This document shows, piece after piece, positions 33,955 to 42,088 of a stretch of 64,000 nt of DNA. Location: contig NZ_QBFD01000015.1 in NCBI RefSeq assembly GCF_003335585.1, positions 942,510-1,006,509 of the forward strand, read 5' to 3'. The notes beneath the pieces are model-generated. The model was not told the origin of the DNA. It made no database searches and was given only the letters and a program-made list of their open reading frames with translations. The position numbers and the translations under genes are program-made. The DNA is from Sulfitobacter sp. DFL-14 (lineage in GTDB: Bacteria > Pseudomonadota > Alphaproteobacteria > Rhodobacterales > Rhodobacteraceae). Every line of letters begins with the position of its first letter. Positions within the stretch are counted from its first letter, which is position 1.

Positions 33955-34224
33955 ATGGAGACCCAGATCATGCATGAGCTTCCCGAGTTCAAGGCTGCCG
34001 ACCTGACGCGGCACACCAGTGACCTGTTTGACGCGGCCATTCGGTCACCGATCGCGATCACCAAGCATCGCAAGCCGAAATTCGTGCTGATGAGCATGGA
34101 CCAGTACCAGCAGCTCGCGCGGGGGGCCACGCAACAGGCTCATATGGTTGACGAGATGCCAGAGGATCTCAAGGCGCTGATGATTGAAGGGCTCGAGCGG
34201 GACTTGACGCGGGCGGATGACTAA
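33955..34224 (+). CDS. Type II antitoxin, Phd/YefM-like
   Basis: 89 residues from ATG 33955. The N-terminal half follows the Phd pattern: 'FKAADLTRHTSDLFDAAIRSPIAITKHRKPKFVLMSMDQYQQL'-type DNA-binding and dimer region. The acidic C-terminal tail ('EMPEDLKALMIEGLERDLTRADD') would bind the toxin. Its stop overlaps the toxin start by 8 bases, typical for antitoxin-toxin pairs. Confidence 0.85.
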   Translation: METQIMHELPEFKAADLTRHTSDLFDAAIRSPIAITKHRKPKFVLMSMDQYQQLARGATQQAHMVDEMPEDLKALMIEGLERDLTRADD

Positions 34225-34633
34225 GCCGAGTGCTGGAGAGGTTTTCCGCTATCCGTTCCTGTGGAAACGCGAGCAGATGGCGGGCGAGACCGAAGGCCGC
34301 AAGACGCGGCCTGTCTGCATCGCCGTCACTGTCGCCAAGTCCGATAGCGAGACTGTGGTGTTCATCCTGCCGATCACGACGCAGCCGCCCTTGCCCTCGC
34401 GCAAGAGCATCGAGGTGCCACAGATCGAGTCGCAGCGCGTGGGGTTAGAAACCCATGTTCGCAAGTGGGTCATGCTGGACGAGATCAACACGGATATTCT
34501 GGAGCGGTCCTATGTCTGGGAGGACCGCACGCCCATCGGCACGTTCAGTTCCGTCTTCACATCCAAAATCCAGTCCAGCCTGATCGCGCTTGCCAGGTCG
34601 GGCGGGGCATCCGTTGTCGATCGGCTGAAATAG
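34217..34633 (+). CDS. PemK/MazF-like toxin (probable)
   Basis: 138 residues. The N-terminus 'GEVFRYPFLWKREQMAGETEGRKTRPVCIAVTV' resembles the beta-barrel start of MazF/PemK endoribonucleases (G-x-V/I-F... K-x-R-P), and 'ILPITTQPP' plus 'KWVMLDEINTDILERSYVWE' fit the later strands. Overlap with a Phd-like antitoxin supports the toxin call. It lacks an exact match to MazF catalytic residues that I can verify, so the mechanism is inferred. Confidence 0.7.
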   Translation: MTKPSAGEVFRYPFLWKREQMAGETEGRKTRPVCIAVTVAKSDSETVVFILPITTQPPLPSRKSIEVPQIESQRVGLETHVRKWVMLDEINTDILERSYVWEDRTPIGTFSSVFTSKIQSSLIALARSGGASVVDRLK

Positions 34634-34636
34634 TCT

Positions 34637-34965
34637 CGATCACCGCAGGGTCTGCCCAGCTTCACTTGTTCCCGTCGATCCATTTCGACATCAGCCCCTT
34701 GTCGCGAAAACTCATCCGGCACGGCGCGGTGCTTGATGCGGGCGAGGCGTTCGGCGACGAGGTGCTCTGGGGCCAGGTCAACCTCTTCCACCGCGCCACG
34801 GCGAGGATTGAGCGCTCGCTCGATGAGAACGAGCAGGCGCAGCGTCGCCTCCAGCGCGAGCAGGATCGCTCCGAGGTGAAATCCAATGAGCTCGAGCGCC
34901 TGACGACGGAGGGCATTGAGCGCGCGCGTGCATTTCTTGAGCAAGAGTTCAGCCAGGTGGAGTAA
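34637..34965 (+). pseudogene. Fragment of a plasmid-type DUF2493-family protein (N-terminal region)
   Basis: About 100 residues reading 'LWGQVNLFHRATARIERSLD' and 'ENEQAQRRLQREQDRSEVKS', a charged helical region that I recall from the front part of DUF2493-type proteins on Rhodobacterales plasmids. The Rossmann-like C-terminal domain is missing; the frame stops at 34965. It directly follows the toxin gene, without its own start signal. Confidence 0.4.
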
Positions 34966-35222
34966 ATTTTGACGAGACGCCGGATTTTTGCCGTTCGCTG
35001 CATGCGTGCGGAAACCCCTCGCAAATGCACCATCATCGGCTTCAACAGCGGAAACCGGACCTTCGCTGCATCCCGCACAAACGGCAGCTCTGCGGATATA
35101 GAGACCTTTGCAAAGTTATGGCCAGTTCACGACAGCGGCCACTCGTGTCGAGTGCTGCGAATGCCGGTTGAGCGCCCATTTTGTCAAATGCCGCAACGCG
35201 CACGAGGGTCCGGTTCCATACT
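34966..35222. other. Non-coding stretch with no recognisable gene
   Basis: 257 bases rich in short frames on both strands, none convincing. The left part (about 34980-35110) looks like intergenic sequence that recurs in related genomes, from memory only. No hairpin terminator was found for the molybdopterin gene, which ends at 35223. Confidence 0.4.
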
Positions 35223-35909
35223 TCATTCGATATCTCTGGCTCTCTGGTTTGATGCTCTTGCGAATAATCTGACGGTTGGTTTGATGAGCGGCCTGTAAGC
35301 ATATCGCAACAGCCAACCTGGGAAGATTAACCCCCTTTCTTCGAAAGCAACACGTGCCCGTGGATGCTCCATGAACCTAAAGCTAGAGGGTCGATAGCCC
35401 GGGTCTTTCACATGGAATGCAATCCGGTTGATATATTTCAAGTTTTTGTAGCCGTAGTGATCAGGAGCGACGAGGCGAAGCGGCGCTCCATGTGCCTCTG
35501 ACAAAGGTTCGCCATCCAGTCGATCAGCCAAGATGACATTATCCTTTAAGAGATCATCCAGCGGCAGGCTTATTCGGGCTCCATCCTGAGCTTTGATAAT
35601 AACAAATTGTGCGTGGTTGTCAGGTTTTGCCCTGGGAGAAATGAGTTTCTCGTAGACATCTTTGAACAAGATGCCTTCCCATTTCTTGCCCAGACTACTC
35701 CACGTTGTCACGCAATGGAAATCAGCAACAATCGTTGATCGCGGCAATGCTGCGAACTGATCTTCGAGCACTATTTCCTGTGCAACATCCCCCGAAATGT
35801 GAATTTGGGGCGTTCTTGTTTGGGTCGGGAACCGGTCTGCAAACTGGCTCAGGCCAAACCGCGGCATCTTGCCTATGTCAAATTGTCCTTTGGGTAGTTC
35901 CGATGTCAT
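35223..35909 (-). CDS. Molybdopterin-dependent oxidoreductase (sulfite-oxidase fold)
   Basis: 228 residues from ATG 35909, preceded by GAAGGT; an upstream ATG at 35975 would overlap the sigma-factor gene. No signal peptide is visible, so it is probably cytoplasmic. The fold marks are 'DFHCVTTWSSLGKKWEGILF', with the molybdenum-ligand Cys, 'SLPLDDLLKDNVILADRLDGEPLSEAHGAPLRLVAPDHYGYKNLKYI' and a C-terminal basic tail. It sits 55 bases after the sigma gene in the same orientation, making it part of the ECF41 operon. The substrate is unknown. Confidence 0.85.
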   Translation of the reverse strand: MTSELPKGQFDIGKMPRFGLSQFADRFPTQTRTPQIHISGDVAQEIVLEDQFAALPRSTIVADFHCVTTWSSLGKKWEGILFKDVYEKLISPRAKPDNHAQFVIIKAQDGARISLPLDDLLKDNVILADRLDGEPLSEAHGAPLRLVAPDHYGYKNLKYINRIAFHVKDPGYRPSSFRFMEHPRARVAFEERGLIFPGWLLRYAYRPLIKPTVRLFARASNQRARDIE

Positions 35910-35964
35910 GTTCACTGTACCTTCATCTTCACTCTGAATGCAGTTTGCGGTTGGTTTTGACGAA

Positions 35965-36840
35965 CTATCGATCAATCACCCCGAGTTTGACCGGATTTCT
36001 CATGATATATATCCACGCAATCTTTCCACTTTGATCCGGCGCAAGTGTTGTGATGGAGTCCAGCTGCCCAAATTGGTAGCGCAGTATTGCGGGTTTGGCA
36101 TTCACCATCAACATTTGGGTCGTCCAACCTGGTTCGCTTTTCGCTTTTTCATACAATGCTCGGAACACCTGCATGATCTCGGCGCCGCCAAGTAAAGGAC
36201 GTCGCGCAGCGCGTCTCTTCCCTCCGCCATCTGAGATAGCGACAGATTTGGGTGTGAGAAGCGACAATGCTGTATCGAAGTCTTCCGTCATGATCGCCAT
36301 GAAAAACCGCTGACTTAATTCCGCGACCTCTTCAGGCGTGGCATCGAAACGCGGGCCGGATTCCTGCAACTTCTTTTGCGACCGGCTGACAAGTTGGCGG
36401 CAGGCGGCTTCAGTTGCGCCAAGAGTGCCGGCGAGTTCCGAATAGCTTGCGTCGAAGGCCTCTCTCAGAATAAATGCGGCGCGCTCTTTTTCTGTAAGGC
36501 GTTCCATAGCCCACAACAACGCCAGCTCGCACTCCTGAGCCAGTTCAAAGTGATGCACCGGCTCTTGAGGCTCTTGTTGAACAAGAGGTTCGGGCAGCCA
36601 GGGGCCGACATAGATTTCGCGTTGGCGATGTGCCGAGCGCAGGGTGTCGATAGCAATATTCGTGGCAACCCTACGCAACCAACTCTGTGGATTGTCGATT
36701 TTTTCAATGTCTGCAGCAGCCCACTTTAGCCATGTTTCCTGTACGGCGTCCTCGGCTTCTGCACGTTCGCCAAGCATGCGATAGCACAGTGACATTAGCT
36801 TTGTGCGCTCTGCTTCAAATATGTTTGCATCCGTGCTCAT
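35965..36840 (-). CDS. ECF41-type RNA polymerase sigma factor (SigJ family)
   Basis: 291 residues. Sigma region 2 (about 8-75, 'MLGERAEAEDAVQETWLKW') and region 4 (about 110-165, 'LTEKERAAFILREAFDASYSELAGTLGATEAACRQLVSRSQ') are followed by a SnoaL-like C-terminal domain. ECF41 marks are present: the linker YVGPWLPEP, the DGGGKR motif and VNAKPA near the end (for NGxPA). These sigma factors use the fused C-terminal domain in place of an anti-sigma factor. The gene overlaps the carboxymuconolactone-decarboxylase-like gene by 4 bases. Confidence 0.93.
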   Translation of the reverse strand: MSTDANIFEAERTKLMSLCYRMLGERAEAEDAVQETWLKWAAADIEKIDNPQSWLRRVATNIAIDTLRSAHRQREIYVGPWLPEPLVQQEPQEPVHHFELAQECELALLWAMERLTEKERAAFILREAFDASYSELAGTLGATEAACRQLVSRSQKKLQESGPRFDATPEEVAELSQRFFMAIMTEDFDTALSLLTPKSVAISDGGGKRRAARRPLLGGAEIMQVFRALYEKAKSEPGWTTQMLMVNAKPAILRYQFGQLDSITTLAPDQSGKIAWIYIMRNPVKLGVIDR

Positions 36841-37379
36841 GAGGGGCTCAGAACCTGTATTGCCTCATCCCTTACATGCACTTGGCTACATGATTGGCCA
36901 AAGCCCAACCCACGTTTCAACACCGGATATATCCGGCCACTAGACGCGGCAAACGAGGCTGCAGTGACAGCGGATGTGCCAAACCGGCCTTCAATTTCAC
37001 CCCGGAGTTCTTCCAACTCTGGCGCATTCTCAATGGCGGCATGAGAAAACCGAAATCCAAGCCCAACATCGCCAGCTGCGGTTGCGTTGCCTACAAGGCA
37101 AAGTGCAAGTTGGTCTGCGGGAACCCCCACTTCAATTGCCATATCAACGATGAGCTGCAAACATGGCCCACAATCGCCCTCCTGTGTCGATCCAAGCATC
37201 GCACCTGCCCAGACGTCTCGCGCCGCTTTGGGACCCCGAAACTGGCTATATATAGGTAGCAATGACAATCGAACACCGGCCGCCGTAGACGTGTCAACGA
37301 TGTACGACATGTATTCTGCGTCATAGTTGTAGCGTCTTGCAAACTGCCGAATACCCAACTGCAAAAAGTATTTGATCAT
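36837..37379 (-). CDS. Carboxymuconolactone-decarboxylase-like protein (ECF41 partner)
   Basis: 180 residues, mostly helical, with the AhpD/CMD-type redox pair in 'EGDCGPCLQLIVDMAIEVG' (C-G-P-C) near residue 69. Genes of the CMD, DoxX and oxidoreductase families are the standard neighbours of ECF41 sigma factors and are thought to be their targets. The C-x2-C suggests a thiol-based peroxidase or disulfide role, as in AhpD. It overlaps the sigma gene and the membrane-protein gene by 4 bases each. Confidence 0.87.
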   Translation of the reverse strand: MIKYFLQLGIRQFARRYNYDAEYMSYIVDTSTAAGVRLSLLPIYSQFRGPKAARDVWAGAMLGSTQEGDCGPCLQLIVDMAIEVGVPADQLALCLVGNATAAGDVGLGFRFSHAAIENAPELEELRGEIEGRFGTSAVTAASFAASSGRIYPVLKRGLGFGQSCSQVHVRDEAIQVLSPS

Positions 37380-37765
37380 GACTGGTTCCCTTCAGCCTGA
37401 AGACTGATCGCCGCAAAGAAGGCAAAAAAGGCAGGCACCTGAATGCCGGTAAGGTTCGTAAGTGCAATAACGTCCAATGGAAGGCCGCGATGAATCCATA
37501 TCCAGATATGAAACATTGCGTGGAGAACGAGCCACGACGCCCCGCAAATTCCGGCGGACTTGTCATGTTTAAGACCCGCCCAAACCAAGGCTGAACCGCT
37601 CGCCAGATAAGCAAGAGCGACATCCTTTGCAAAATGAAAGTTGAGCGGACCAGTCAGCACAACGCCCGGTACGTTGTCATACCAATGCTGCGTTGCAGCC
37701 CAGATATAGGCTCCCGTTACAATTGAAAGCCCGCCAGTGCCGACCAGAATAATTCTGTGCATCAT
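37376..37765 (-). CDS. Small membrane protein heading the ECF41 operon
   Basis: 129 residues with four membrane helices ('IILVGTGGLSIVTGAYIW', 'VALAYLASGSALVWAGL', 'GASWLVLHAMFHIWIWI', 'VPAFFAFFAAISL') and conserved-looking His residues in 'NFHFAKD' and 'HAMFHIWIWIH'. I do not assign a named family; the layout resembles small DoxX-like membrane proteins. The start may be either of two adjacent ATGs (37765 or 37762), preceded by CGGAGAT. An ECF41-type promoter lies 29 bases upstream. Confidence 0.8.
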   Translation of the reverse strand: MMHRIILVGTGGLSIVTGAYIWAATQHWYDNVPGVVLTGPLNFHFAKDVALAYLASGSALVWAGLKHDKSAGICGASWLVLHAMFHIWIWIHRGLPLDVIALTNLTGIQVPAFFAFFAAISLQAEGNQS

Positions 37766-37793
37766 ATCTCCGATTCAAAAGTTATATAGATAT

Positions 37794-37820
37794 GACGATC
37801 TTGTTGGATGTTTTGTGACT
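37794..37820 (-). promoter_or_regulatory. ECF41-type promoter
   Basis: On the reverse strand AGTCACA, 16 bases, then CGTC, ending 28 bases before the first ATG of the operon. The published ECF41 target is TGTCACA-N16/17-CGTC, so 6 of 7 and 4 of 4 positions agree with correct spacing. This implies positive autoregulation of the four-gene operon. Confidence 0.75.
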
Positions 37821-37969
37821 CCCAATCTACACTTTGAAGCCGACATCGGCGCAATTGCGGCGAACGGCAGTTCGGTCCGCACACCGACGTTTCGGTCTAA
37901 TGGCGGCAGTGAGCCCAAATTCGACACGGCATGACAAGTGTCGACGCACATCGGCATCCGCTTGCAGTT

Positions 37970-38881
37970 TTACCGTCCATACTTTTTCGCAAAAGCACCA
38001 GGCGGCAGGCCCTCGTGGCGAGCGAAAGCCAGTCCGAATGCGCTGGCGGAGCCGTAGCCGACCTTTAGGGCGATCTCGGCATTGGTTAGCCCCCCTTGCC
38101 GCAGCAAGGTCTTGGCAACTGCCATGCGCCAGTGGGTCGCGTATTCCATTGGCGCGCGGCCAACCTGCCTGCGGAACCGCTCGAAAAAGCCAGAGCGCGA
38201 CATACCGGCCGCCTTCGCCATTTCTGAGACGGAAAGAGCGCCGCCTGCCTCGGCGTGGATACGTTGCAATGAACTGAACAGGTGCGGATCGGACAGGCCA
38301 CGCAGGAGCCCCGGCGGCAGGGTCGCCGCCTGGCCCGAGCGCAGGGCCTCAATCAGCAGGACCTCCAGCAACCGCTTCAGGATCATCCCACGCCCCGGAC
38401 GGTCGGCACGGGTTTCCTCGTGGATCACCGATACCAGGGCCGTCAGGCGGCCTTGCTCCGAGACATGGATCATCGCGGGCAGCAGCGACACGAGCAGGTC
38501 ACTGGCCGACGTGTCAAAGCGGCAATGCCCGACCAGAGCGCGCATATCGACGGGGGCCTCTGATACGCCAAGCCGGAAACGCCCGGGACCGGTTTCCAGC
38601 GGCAGGCGTGGCACATGCGGCGGCGGCGGCACCGCGCTCGACATGGTAAAGCCCTGCAGGTTCGGGATCAGCACAAAGTCGCCGGCCTTCAGCGTGACCG
38701 GATCGCGCCCGGTGACGTGCAGCCAGCACTGCCCCTCTACCATCGCGCAGTAGAAGGGGCTGGCCATGTCGCGCCGCTCCACCAACCACTGGCCACCCGC
38801 CTCGACCATCTTTGAGATAGAAAGCGCAGGCCTGAGCAGGGTGACCACACTGGAAAGGGGTTCTGAGGCAGTGTCTAGCAT
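37970..38881 (-). CDS. AraC-family transcriptional regulator with cupin sensor domain
   Basis: 303 residues. The N-terminal AraC-type cupin domain (about 20-190, 'EGQCWLHVTGRDPVTLKAGDFVLIP') binds a ligand. The C-terminal two-HTH domain has 'GGALSVSEMAKAAGMSRSGFFERFRRQVGRAPMEY' and 'LTNAEIALKVGYGSASAFGLAFARHEG'. It is divergent from the SDR gene across 97 bases and probably controls it and the hydrolase gene. Confidence 0.92.
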   Translation of the reverse strand: MLDTASEPLSSVVTLLRPALSISKMVEAGGQWLVERRDMASPFYCAMVEGQCWLHVTGRDPVTLKAGDFVLIPNLQGFTMSSAVPPPPHVPRLPLETGPGRFRLGVSEAPVDMRALVGHCRFDTSASDLLVSLLPAMIHVSEQGRLTALVSVIHEETRADRPGRGMILKRLLEVLLIEALRSGQAATLPPGLLRGLSDPHLFSSLQRIHAEAGGALSVSEMAKAAGMSRSGFFERFRRQVGRAPMEYATHWRMAVAKTLLRQGGLTNAEIALKVGYGSASAFGLAFARHEGLPPGAFAKKYGR

Positions 38882-38978
38882 GAATTTGGACGATCTATGG
38901 ATGCTCTAGGACGCCCTTGTATAGAACGACCGGCCCGCGCCGTCTATTTCTCTGTCACACAAAACAAGGAGATTCCAT

Positions 38979-39737
38979 ATGCCCCGTATCCTCATCACCG
39001 GTTGTTCCTCCGGCTTCGGACAGGCCATCGCCGCGCAGTTCCTCGATCAGGGGTGGGACGTCATCGCCACGATGCGCGGCCCCTCTGCCGAAGGGCTGCC
39101 AGAGTCCGACCGCCTGCAGGTGCTGCCCCTGGACGTGACCGATCCCGACAGCATTGCAAGTGCGATTGCCGGGGCGGGACAGATTGACGCGCTGGTGAAC
39201 AATGCCGGTGTCGGCATGCTCAACGTGCTGGAAGGCGCGGACATCGGGCGGGCCCGCGAGCTGGTCGAGACCAACGTGCTGGGTACAATGGCGATGATCC
39301 GCGCCGTGATGCCAGCCATGCGCGCGCGGCGCAGCGGCGTCATCGTCAACGTCAGTTCCAGCGTGACGCTGCGCCCACTGCCCGCCTTGTCGATCTATAG
39401 TGCCAGCAAGGCCGCGGTGAATGCATTTACCGAAAGCTTCGCGCTTGAGGCGGCCGAATTTGGCATCCGTGCCCGGTTGGTCCTGCCGGGCAGCGCGCCG
39501 TCGACGTCTTTCGGACGCAATGCCGTGGCGCGCATGGGTATGGATGTACCAGAGGCCTACGGCCCGTTCGTGCAGGCCTATTTCCAGAGCCTCCAGTCCG
39601 CGACCGAAAAGACCCATGCGCTCGATGTCGCGCAAGCTGTCTGGCGGGCCGTCACGGACGAGACTGCGCCGATGAAGCTGCCCGCAGGTGCGGACGCAAA
39701 AACCTGGTTTCGCGAAGAAGGCCTTGCCACGGTCTGA
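38979..39737 (+). CDS. SDR-family oxidoreductase
   Basis: 252 residues with the classical Rossmann glycine motif in 'ITGCSSGFGQAIA' (residues 5-17), 'NNAGVGML', catalytic Ser in 'NVSSSVTL' and 'YSASKAA'. The ribosome binding site AAGGAGA precedes ATG 38979. It is a NAD(P)-dependent dehydrogenase/reductase of unknown substrate, paired with a downstream hydrolase 41 bases away. Confidence 0.92.
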   Translation: MPRILITGCSSGFGQAIAAQFLDQGWDVIATMRGPSAEGLPESDRLQVLPLDVTDPDSIASAIAGAGQIDALVNNAGVGMLNVLEGADIGRARELVETNVLGTMAMIRAVMPAMRARRSGVIVNVSSSVTLRPLPALSIYSASKAAVNAFTESFALEAAEFGIRARLVLPGSAPSTSFGRNAVARMGMDVPEAYGPFVQAYFQSLQSATEKTHALDVAQAVWRAVTDETAPMKLPAGADAKTWFREEGLATV

Positions 39738-39778
39738 CCGGGGCGATGCCGCCATCTCTTTCGAAAGGAAACACTCCC

Positions 39779-40717
39779 ATGAACAGACTGATCACCCTTT
39801 CCCGCGCCCTGCCGACTCCAGAGCCACAGATCACCGTCGCCTACACGCCAATCCGGCTGGCGATGCCAGGCCGCCAGCCGCTTGAGCTGCGCCTGACGGC
39901 ACCTGCTGCCGGGGGTGATCTGCCCGTCGTGATCCTGTCGCATGGCTTCGGTCCCTCGAACTACCTCCCCTCCAAGGACGGCTACGCCCCGCTTGCGCAG
40001 TTCTGGGCCGAACGGGGGGTGGCCGTCATCCAGCCGACCCAGGCCAGCTCCCGCGTCGGCGGGCTCGACCCCGATCTGCCCGGTGGACCATTCTTCTGGC
40101 GCGAGAGGGTGGCGGAAATGCGCGCCATCCTCGACCAGTTGGCCGAGATCGAACGTCAGGCCCCCGTCGTGGCCGGGCGGTTGGATCATAACCAGATCGC
40201 CGTGGCCGGGCATTCCTTCGGCGGCTTCATCTGCGGCCTGCTGCTCGGCGCGCGCCTGCAGGATGAGGATTTTTCCGACCCCCGCATCCGTGCCGGTATC
40301 TTACTGGCCGCTCCGGGCCGGGGCGGTGCGGACCTTACCCCCGAAAACGCGCGGCGCTTTCCCTTTTTCGACGTCGACTTCAGCGGGATTAGCACCCCGA
40401 CGCTGGTGGTTTGTGGTGCCGACGACGATCCCCACTTCACGCCCCGTGGCCCTGAGTGGCACGCCGATCCCTTCCATGATGCCCCCGGGGCCGATGCCCT
40501 TCTGATGATCAACGGCGTCGGCCATGGACTGGGCGGTATCGCCGGTTGGGACGCGCGCGAAACCGAAACAGAAGACCCCAACGCGCTGGAAGCCACGCGA
40601 CGGCTGACGCTCGCCTGGTTGAGAAACACGCTTGCGTCAGAGCCCGCCGCGTGGACGCAGAGCCAGTCGGCGCTCAAGGAAAGCGCAGCGTCCATTGCGG
40701 AAATCACCACAAGTTAG
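39779..40717 (+). CDS. Alpha/beta hydrolase (chlorophyllase/PAF-acetylhydrolase-like)
   Basis: 312 residues from ATG 39779, which has GAAAGGAA upstream; a longer version begins before the ribosome binding site. The nucleophile elbow GHSFGG is near residue 142, the acid is in 'VVCGADDD', and the His in 'NGVGHGLGG'. 'VILSHGFGPSNYLPSKDGYAPLAQFWAERG' is the oxyanion region of PAF-acetylhydrolase-like dienelactone hydrolases. No signal peptide. Substrate unknown. Confidence 0.87.
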   Translation: MNRLITLSRALPTPEPQITVAYTPIRLAMPGRQPLELRLTAPAAGGDLPVVILSHGFGPSNYLPSKDGYAPLAQFWAERGVAVIQPTQASSRVGGLDPDLPGGPFFWRERVAEMRAILDQLAEIERQAPVVAGRLDHNQIAVAGHSFGGFICGLLLGARLQDEDFSDPRIRAGILLAAPGRGGADLTPENARRFPFFDVDFSGISTPTLVVCGADDDPHFTPRGPEWHADPFHDAPGADALLMINGVGHGLGGIAGWDARETETEDPNALEATRRLTLAWLRNTLASEPAAWTQSQSALKESAASIAEITTS

Positions 40718-40755
40718 AAAGGAATTTCAGCGGCGGCTTTGCCCCGCTCAGCAGA

Positions 40756-40803
40756 CCTTTGCCAAACTTCGCAAGCTGATGCCAACAACTTGGCAGTACC
40801 TGC
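40756..40803. repeat. 48-bp repeat, copy B
   Basis: The 48 bases beginning CCTTTGCCAAACTTCGCAAG match copy A at 33689-33736 except for two positions, in the same orientation, about 7.07 kb apart. Flanks outside the repeat differ. It lies 38 bases after the hydrolase stop. Confidence 0.8.
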
Positions 40804-41286
40804 AGATCGCATCTTCCCCGAGAGCGCGGGACGCGAGCAACGGTTTCACCACTTCCTTCTCCCCCACTGTGAGGTGGACGTAGAGCGGGAGCAAGAGACA
40901 AGCGGACGCAAGCAGGTAGGCAATCATGGTACGTCCGCGCCCGCAAACGCCTGAATGTCGCCATTGAGCGGTTCAACGTTGGTCGCGCCTGTCATAGGCA
41001 ACGGCGCGCAACCGGTTCTGCGCGAGGGCCGGCACCGGATAGCACCAGAAATCCGAAGGCCGTGACCAACCGGAAAGGAACCGTACCGACCGACCGCTGT
41101 TCCGATCCCCAAGTCAACACGACCGCCAGATACATTTCTCATCCTCCCGGTGGAGGCGCAGTCCAGCCGCTTCGGCAAGCCGCCGCGCGGCCTCGTTGTC
41201 GATTGCCGTCTCCGCGACAAAAGACTCTACCTTCAGGGTGCGCACGGTCCAGGGAAGCTCCGCGGGTGTGATATCGCCGTGGTATC
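40804..41286. other. Gene-free stretch with decayed sequence
   Basis: About 480 bases between the repeat and the RibD-C gene without an intact gene. On the reverse strand about 41125-41250 reads 'VAETAIDNEAARRLAEAAGL', which may be the end of a GNAT acetyltransferase, but the frame is broken. Nothing else is recognised. Confidence 0.45.
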
Positions 41287-41946
41287 TCAGGTTCGCCGTT
41301 TGCCTTGTCCCACGGAAGACATTTCGTCGGTATCCAGCGTGGCATGCTGGTACTGCGGCCGTCCCATAGGCCGGTAGCTTTGCATCGTGAGACCTGCGGG
41401 GCTGATCCGCGAACTGAGCAGTTCCAGCGCCATGTCCGGCCCGGCATCAGGAAACAACCGTTTGCCCTGCCCGACGACGACCGGATAGATCACCACATCG
41501 AGTTGATCGACCAGATTGTTTGCCAGCAACCATCGCACCAACTCACCACTGCCTGGAACCAGAAGGGTTCCCTCATGTCGCATCTTGAGGTCACGTATCG
41601 CATTGGCAATGTCACCGGTCAGGACAGTGGTGCCCGCCCATTGCGGGTCCGAGAGCGTACTCGACACCACGTATTTCGGCCGTTCATTCAAGGCCGCCGC
41701 GATAGCGCTTGTCTCCGGGTCTTCGAACGCTCCCCACGAGCCCGCGAAGATTTCAAATGTACGGCGCCCGAACAAGAATGCATCAGCGCCGGCGTACACT
41801 TCATCGAGGTACTGCATACCCTCGGCATCGACGAGCGGGATTGCCCATCCGCCGCGCTCGAAGCCGTTCCGGGGGTCCTCTTCGGCTCCACCGAGTCCCT
41901 GCATCACGCCATCCACGGTGACATTGGTTGTAGTTTTCAATTTCAC
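41287..41946 (-). CDS. Dihydrofolate-reductase-like (RibD C-terminal domain) protein
   Basis: 219 residues. 'TTNVTVDGVMQGLGG' at the start, 'DAFLFGRRTFEIFAGSW' and 'GSGELVRWLLANNLVDQLDVVIYPVVVGQGKRLF' are the RibD-C/DHFR-like reductase core that binds NADPH. Such single-domain proteins are widespread with unproven substrates. A second, divergent member (42969-43565) lies 1 kb away on the other strand. The C-terminal tail beyond 'GRPQYQHAT' looks unrelated and could be a late extension. Confidence 0.87.
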   Translation of the reverse strand: MKLKTTTNVTVDGVMQGLGGAEEDPRNGFERGGWAIPLVDAEGMQYLDEVYAGADAFLFGRRTFEIFAGSWGAFEDPETSAIAAALNERPKYVVSSTLSDPQWAGTTVLTGDIANAIRDLKMRHEGTLLVPGSGELVRWLLANNLVDQLDVVIYPVVVGQGKRLFPDAGPDMALELLSSRISPAGLTMQSYRPMGRPQYQHATLDTDEMSSVGQGKRRT

Positions 41947-42088
41947 GGCACTGATACCCCTCTGTCCGAGTTCGGCGATATCGACATGCTGGTACGGTCC
42001 GGACCGATGATCAATTACGTTCGAGGTAATTGGAGCATGCAGTCGAACCGGATAAAGCTATTCTGCGGCAGGAGTCTGTCCCGGATGA

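Noticed and set aside
34969..35298. A 109-codon frame downstream of the plasmid fragment
   Set aside because: It runs over the end of the molybdopterin gene on the other strand and has no coding character.
38953..38959. TGTCACA before the SDR gene, a perfect ECF41 -35 box
   Set aside because: No CGTC occurs 16-17 bases downstream; the sequence there runs through the ribosome binding site into the start codon, leaving no room for a promoter.
41125..41250. Possible GNAT acetyltransferase end on the reverse strand
   Set aside because: Only about 20 residues look GNAT-like, with frame breaks on both sides; too weak to list as a gene.
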